From a bacterium (GTDB lineage: Bacteria > Margulisbacteria > Marinamargulisbacteria > JAAEMD01): DNA of 10,072 nt. Below, in pieces: positions 7,494 through 10,072 of the stretch (the stretch's first letter is position 1; each line of letters starts with the position of its first letter). Made by a program: the position numbers and the translations under genes. The DNA is taken from the NCBI GenBank assembly GCA_024225875.1, contig JAAEMD010000061.1, positions 1-10,072 of the forward strand. Reading direction: 5' to 3'. The notes beneath the pieces are model-generated. The model worked only from the letters and a program-made list of their open reading frames with translations, was not told the DNA's origin and made no database searches.

Positions 7494-8534
7494 ATGAAAA
7501 AGGCTTTGATTACCGGTATTACAGGTCAGGATGGGTCTTACCTGGCAGAACTCCTGTTATCGAAAGGTTATCAGGTACATGGAATAATAAGAAGAACCAG
7601 CCAGTTTAATACTGATAGAATCGATCATTTATATAAAGATCCTCATAATAAGGGAGTAAAGCTTTTCCTTCACTATGGCGATTTAATAGATGCGGGTAAT
7701 TTAAAAAGGATTTTAGAGAAAACTCAGCCGGATGAAATATATAATCTTGCAGCTCAATCACATGTTAAAGTTTCTTTTGAGATCCCGGAATACACGGTTG
7801 ATGTTGATGGGACTGGTACTCTGAGGTTACTGGAGGCAATAAAAGATACCGGTCTTAATTCCCGGTTCTATCAGGCATCAACATCTGAACTGTATGGAAA
7901 AGTTCAGGATAAAGTGCAGACAGAGTTGACTCCATTTTATCCAAGATCGCCTTATGCTGCTGCCAAGCTGTATGCTTACTGGATAGTTATTAATTACAGG
8001 GAAGCCTATAATATGTATACTTCCAATGGAATCCTTTTTAATCATGAGTCACCGAGAAGAGGAGAAACATTTGTAACCAGGAAAATAACCAGGGCTGTGG
8101 CAGGTATTCTGGCTGGTAATCAGGAGAAACTTTTTATAGGTAACTTAGATGCATCCAGGGACTGGGGATATGCTCCTGACTATGTTAAAGCTATGTGGCT
8201 TATGCTGCAGCAGGGTGCACCGGATGATTATGTGATTGCAACAGGAGAAATGCATTCGGTCAGAGAGTTTATAGAAAAATCATTTGAATATGCTGGTAAA
8301 GAAATTGTCTGGACAGGTAAGGGCATTGATGAAACAGGGCTGGATAGAAAGACCGGTAAGATCCTGGTTGAAGTTGACCCTGGATATTTCAGGCCGACAG
8401 AAGCTGACAGCATAACTGGCGATGCAGCAAAGGCAAAGAAAGTATTAGGCTGGGAACCGGAAGTTAATTTTGAAAAGCTGATTAAGATCATGGTTGAAGC
8501 TGATTGTAAAAAACAAGGTGTAAATTTAACTTGA
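7494..8534 (+). CDS. gmd: GDP-mannose 4,6-dehydratase
   Basis: This 346-residue short-chain dehydrogenase/reductase converts GDP-D-mannose to GDP-4-keto-6-deoxy-D-mannose, the precursor of GDP-fucose, GDP-rhamnose, GDP-perosamine and others. The NADP-binding loop GITGQDG is at 8-14, followed by HGIIRRTSQFNT, the typical GMD adenosine-phosphate region. Catalytic residues correspond to those of E. coli Gmd with an offset of two: T130 and E132 in ASTSELYG, Y154 and K158 in the YxxxK motif. NHESPRRGETFVTRKI (183-198) is a GMD signature. Length is normal and no residue is missing. AGAAGGG at 7483-7489 precedes ATG 7494. No GDP-fucose synthase, RMD reductase or perosamine synthase lies next to it, so the enzyme that uses its product must be elsewhere, unless the aminotransferase upstream takes it. 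Confidence 0.97.
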   Translation: MKKALITGITGQDGSYLAELLLSKGYQVHGIIRRTSQFNTDRIDHLYKDPHNKGVKLFLHYGDLIDAGNLKRILEKTQPDEIYNLAAQSHVKVSFEIPEYTVDVDGTGTLRLLEAIKDTGLNSRFYQASTSELYGKVQDKVQTELTPFYPRSPYAAAKLYAYWIVINYREAYNMYTSNGILFNHESPRRGETFVTRKITRAVAGILAGNQEKLFIGNLDASRDWGYAPDYVKAMWLMLQQGAPDDYVIATGEMHSVREFIEKSFEYAGKEIVWTGKGIDETGLDRKTGKILVEVDPGYFRPTEADSITGDAAKAKKVLGWEPEVNFEKLIKIMVEADCKKQGVNLT

Positions 8535-8619
8535 ACTAAGTTTCTGGTAATGGTTAAAGAACATTAGTAGATAAAGATTAAAATAATAAGAAATTTTAAA
8601 AATCAGTTTAGAATTATTA

Positions 8620-8648
8620 TTGATTTAAAGGTCTGTTTTATGTATTTT
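8620..8648 (+). promoter_or_regulatory. weak candidate promoter before the decarboxylase gene
   Basis: TTGATT (8620-8625) and TATTTT (8643-8648) are separated by 17 bases in the 185-base gap after gmd. Each matches four of six consensus positions. In sequence this rich in A and T such pairs arise often by chance. The gap itself is longer than those between the preceding genes, so a separate start of transcription is plausible. Confidence 0.2.
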
Positions 8649-8719
8649 TATATTGATCAGAAGTCTAAAATGTAATTTGCAGTAATTATGGTTTATGGAA
8701 AGGGTTTTGGTGTAAATTA

Positions 8720-9661
8720 ATGAAAAAGCGTATTTTAGTAACAGGTGGAGCAGGATTCCTGGGAAGTCATTTATGCGATAAATTAATTAAAAAAGGAAAT
8801 GATGTTATTTGTGTCGATAACTTTTTTACTGGAAATAAACAAAATATAGTTCATCTATTAAAAGAACCGTATTTTGAGCTTATCCGTCATGATATTACCT
8901 TTCCTTTATATGTCGAGGTTGATGAAATATATAATCTGGCATCTCCTGCCAGTCCTGTTTATTATCAGATGGACCCTGTTCAAACAACAAAGACCTCTGT
9001 GGTTGGGTCAATTAATATGTTAGGCCTGGCTAAGAGGCTGGGAATCAGGATTTTACAGGCATCTACTTCTGAAATATATGGTGATCCAAATGTTCATCCT
9101 CAACCTGAAGATTACTGGGGGCATGTAAACCCGATAGGGCCAAGGGCTTGTTATGATGAAGGCAAGCGTTGTGCTGAAACACTCTTTTTTGACTATCACA
9201 GGCAGCATAATCTTAAAATTAAAGTTATACGGATTTTTAATACATATGGACCGAGAATGCAGCCTGATGACGGAAGGGTTATAAGTAATTTTGTTGTACA
9301 GGCTTTAAAAGGAGAAGATATTACAGTTTATGGAAACGGTAATCAGACCAGGAGCTTTTGTTATGTAGATGATCTTGTTGATGGAATGATTAAAATGATG
9401 GCTTCGGAAGATAGTTTTGTCGGTCCGCTAAATATTGGTAATCCAGATGAATTTACGATACTGGAATTAGCAAAGAAGGTTATAGAAATGACTGCTTCGA
9501 AATCCAGGATTATTTATAAAGAGATCCCTGTTGATGATCCTAAAAGAAGAAAACCGGATATTACTCGTGCAAAACAAAAATTAAACTGGTCTCCGAAATT
9601 GAATTTAGAAAAAGGACTAAAGGAAACGATTAAGTATTTTGATAAATTCCTGATTTATTAG
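8720..9661 (+). CDS. UDP-glucuronate decarboxylase (UDP-xylose synthase)
   Basis: This 313-residue extended SDR enzyme oxidises and decarboxylates UDP-glucuronic acid to UDP-xylose through a UDP-4-keto-pentose intermediate, using bound NAD+. The Rossmann loop GGAGFLG is at 9-15 and VDNFFTGNKQNI (32-43) is the usual NAD-specific segment. Signatures that separate UXS from other SDR sugar enzymes are all present: ASPASPVYYQMDP (74-86), ASTSEIYGDP with E118, GPRACYDEGKR with Y145 and K149, NTYGPRM-P-DGRVISNF (174-191) and R211 in QTRSFCYVDDLVDG. Length is normal for the bacterial form. It lies 185 bases after gmd, without a clear ribosome site; GGTG at 8709-8712 is the only nearby purine-rich stretch. 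UDP-glucose dehydrogenase, which makes its substrate, is not in the window. It is the last intact gene before the IS66 end. Confidence 0.95.
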   Translation: MKKRILVTGGAGFLGSHLCDKLIKKGNDVICVDNFFTGNKQNIVHLLKEPYFELIRHDITFPLYVEVDEIYNLASPASPVYYQMDPVQTTKTSVVGSINMLGLAKRLGIRILQASTSEIYGDPNVHPQPEDYWGHVNPIGPRACYDEGKRCAETLFFDYHRQHNLKIKVIRIFNTYGPRMQPDDGRVISNFVVQALKGEDITVYGNGNQTRSFCYVDDLVDGMIKMMASEDSFVGPLNIGNPDEFTILELAKKVIEMTASKSRIIYKEIPVDDPKRRKPDITRAKQKLNWSPKLNLEKGLKETIKYFDKFLIY

Positions 9662-9799
9662 ATTATGAATAAGCGGTTATTGGATGATTATCACACATCT
9701 TGAGGCTGGCAGTTTACTTTGGCTAACCATCTTGATACGCTCTCGTACGATATATTCATGGGGGATTGCTAACGCATTTCACTGTTGTCCGGTAAAAAT
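9662..9799. other. short region between cluster and IS66, possible element remnant
   Basis: These 138 bases follow the decarboxylase stop and end at the IS66 terminal repeat. On the minus strand 9691-9759 encodes only 22 residues (MNISYESVSRWLAKVNCQPQ and two more), with a codon pattern like a real protein start; I cannot assign it. The composition is richer in G and C than the nearby intergenic DNA, which hints at foreign origin. No strong terminator is visible after the cluster. Confidence 0.35.
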
Positions 9800-9822
9800 G
9801 TAAGCGATCCCCAAACCGCATT
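9800..9822 (+). repeat. putative IS66 terminal inverted repeat
   Basis: The segment beginning GTAAGCGATCCCCAAACC matches the conserved GTAAGCG start of IS66 terminal repeats and sits at the proper distance from the transposase stop. The inner limit of the repeat is a guess, since the opposite end of the element is not present for comparison. Confidence 0.5.
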
Positions 9823-9836
9823 CTTGAAAAAAACAA

Positions 9837-10072
9837 TTAACTTTCTTTAAAATTCCAGGGCAGTAATCTATTGTAATCTTCAAAAGATTTGCAGAATGGA
9901 ATCTGTTTTAAAATATACATATAATAATCAGCTGGGTTCAAGCGATGCGCTTTAGCCGTTAAAATCAATGTAAAATGAACACCCAGGGAATCAGCACCAG
10001 CTTGTGTGCAGGCAAACAGGAAATTCTTTCGTGCCATAACAAAGGGCTTAATATCTCTTTCGGTAGCATTAT
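9837..10072 (-). CDS. IS66-family transposase (TnpC type), C-terminal part
   Basis: This is the C-terminal 77 residues of an IS66 DDE transposase, cut by the window edge; codons upstream of the internal ATG at 10037 are in frame to 10070. The segment NATERDIKPFVMARKNFLF is the hallmark of the family (consensus N-N-x-x-E-x-x-I-R/K-P-F-x-x-x-R-K-N). The glutamate encoded at 10059-10061 is probably the third acidic residue of the DDE triad. The remainder matches the IS66 C-terminal domain: a TAK helix, a region with NPADYYMYILKQIP, and the final LLPWNF before TAA at 9837. No frameshift is visible in this part. In complete elements two small accessory genes (tnpA, tnpB) usually precede this gene; they would lie to the right of the window. 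Activity cannot be judged from the fragment. Confidence 0.92.
   Translation of the reverse strand, partial: NATERDIKPFVMARKNFLFACTQAGADSLGVHFTLILTAKAHRLNPADYYMYILKQIPFCKSFEDYNRLLPWNFKES

Larger units (their letters stand above)
9800..10072 (-). mobile_element. IS66-family insertion sequence, 3' end only
   Basis: This is the right-hand end of an IS66-type element that extends beyond the window. The outer boundary is set at 9800, where the plus strand reads GTAAGCGATCCCC, the start typical of IS66 terminal inverted repeats. The transposase C-terminus follows on the minus strand, with its stop 37 bases inside the boundary, as usual for this family. IS66 elements make 8-base target duplications; the bases next to the end are GTAAAAAT (9792-9799). 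The matching copy would lie outside the window, so it cannot be checked here. Confidence 0.8.

Noticed and set aside
8228..8491. Minus-strand open frame of 87 codons inside gmd
   Set aside because: It lies fully within the conserved dehydratase gene, has no ribosome site and no recognisable motif.
9668..9681. AATAA-GCGG-TTATT hairpin after the decarboxylase gene as a terminator
   Set aside because: The stem is only five A-T pairs and no T-run follows, so it is too weak to support.

Overview
The window holds part of a surface-polysaccharide (capsule, exopolysaccharide or O-antigen-like) biosynthesis cluster from an AT-rich bacterium. Shine-Dalgarno-like sites, GTG as well as ATG starts, and low G+C fit a low-GC Firmicute (Clostridia or Halanaerobiales type). 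The species cannot be fixed from the sequence, and this guess rests on style rather than a marker gene.

Layout. Positions 1-457 carry a minus-strand, truncated SAM methyltransferase ending close to the left edge. Positions 458-813 contain no gene but hold a large nested palindrome (512-627) that looks like a small non-coding mobile element. From 823 all intact biosynthesis genes are on the plus strand: a GT4-type glycosyltransferase (823-1821), a 190-base non-coding gap, a Wzx-type flippase (2012-3478), a broken CapK/PaaK-like adenylate-forming gene (3484 to about 4099), a heparinase II/III-family protein (4100-6298), a DegT/DnrJ/EryC1 sugar aminotransferase of WbpE/WlbC type (6327-7469), GDP-mannose 4,6-dehydratase gmd (7494-8534), a 185-base gap with at most a weak promoter, and a UDP-glucuronate decarboxylase/UDP-xylose synthase (8720-9661). 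The right edge (9800-10072) is the 3' end of an IS66-family insertion sequence on the minus strand. Between it and the last gene are 138 bases that may be scraps of another element.

How the genes work together. Three genes make or modify nucleotide sugars: gmd gives GDP-4-keto-6-deoxymannose, the decarboxylase gives UDP-xylose, and the aminotransferase adds an amino group to a keto sugar. The glycosyltransferase adds one sugar to the lipid-linked repeat unit and the flippase moves that unit across the membrane. The heparinase-like protein would cut or trim a uronate-containing glycan. None of the three sugar pathways is complete here: no UDP-glucose dehydrogenase, no 3-dehydrogenase for the aminotransferase, and no reductase after gmd. 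Partners must lie outside the window or the locus is decayed.

The region looks eroded and mosaic: a truncated methyltransferase, a frameshifted capK-like gene, IS66 at the right edge and perhaps at the left, and a palindromic element. I did not find a convincing new biological system. The best leads are the palindromic element at 512-627 and the glycan lyase placed inside a biosynthesis operon.
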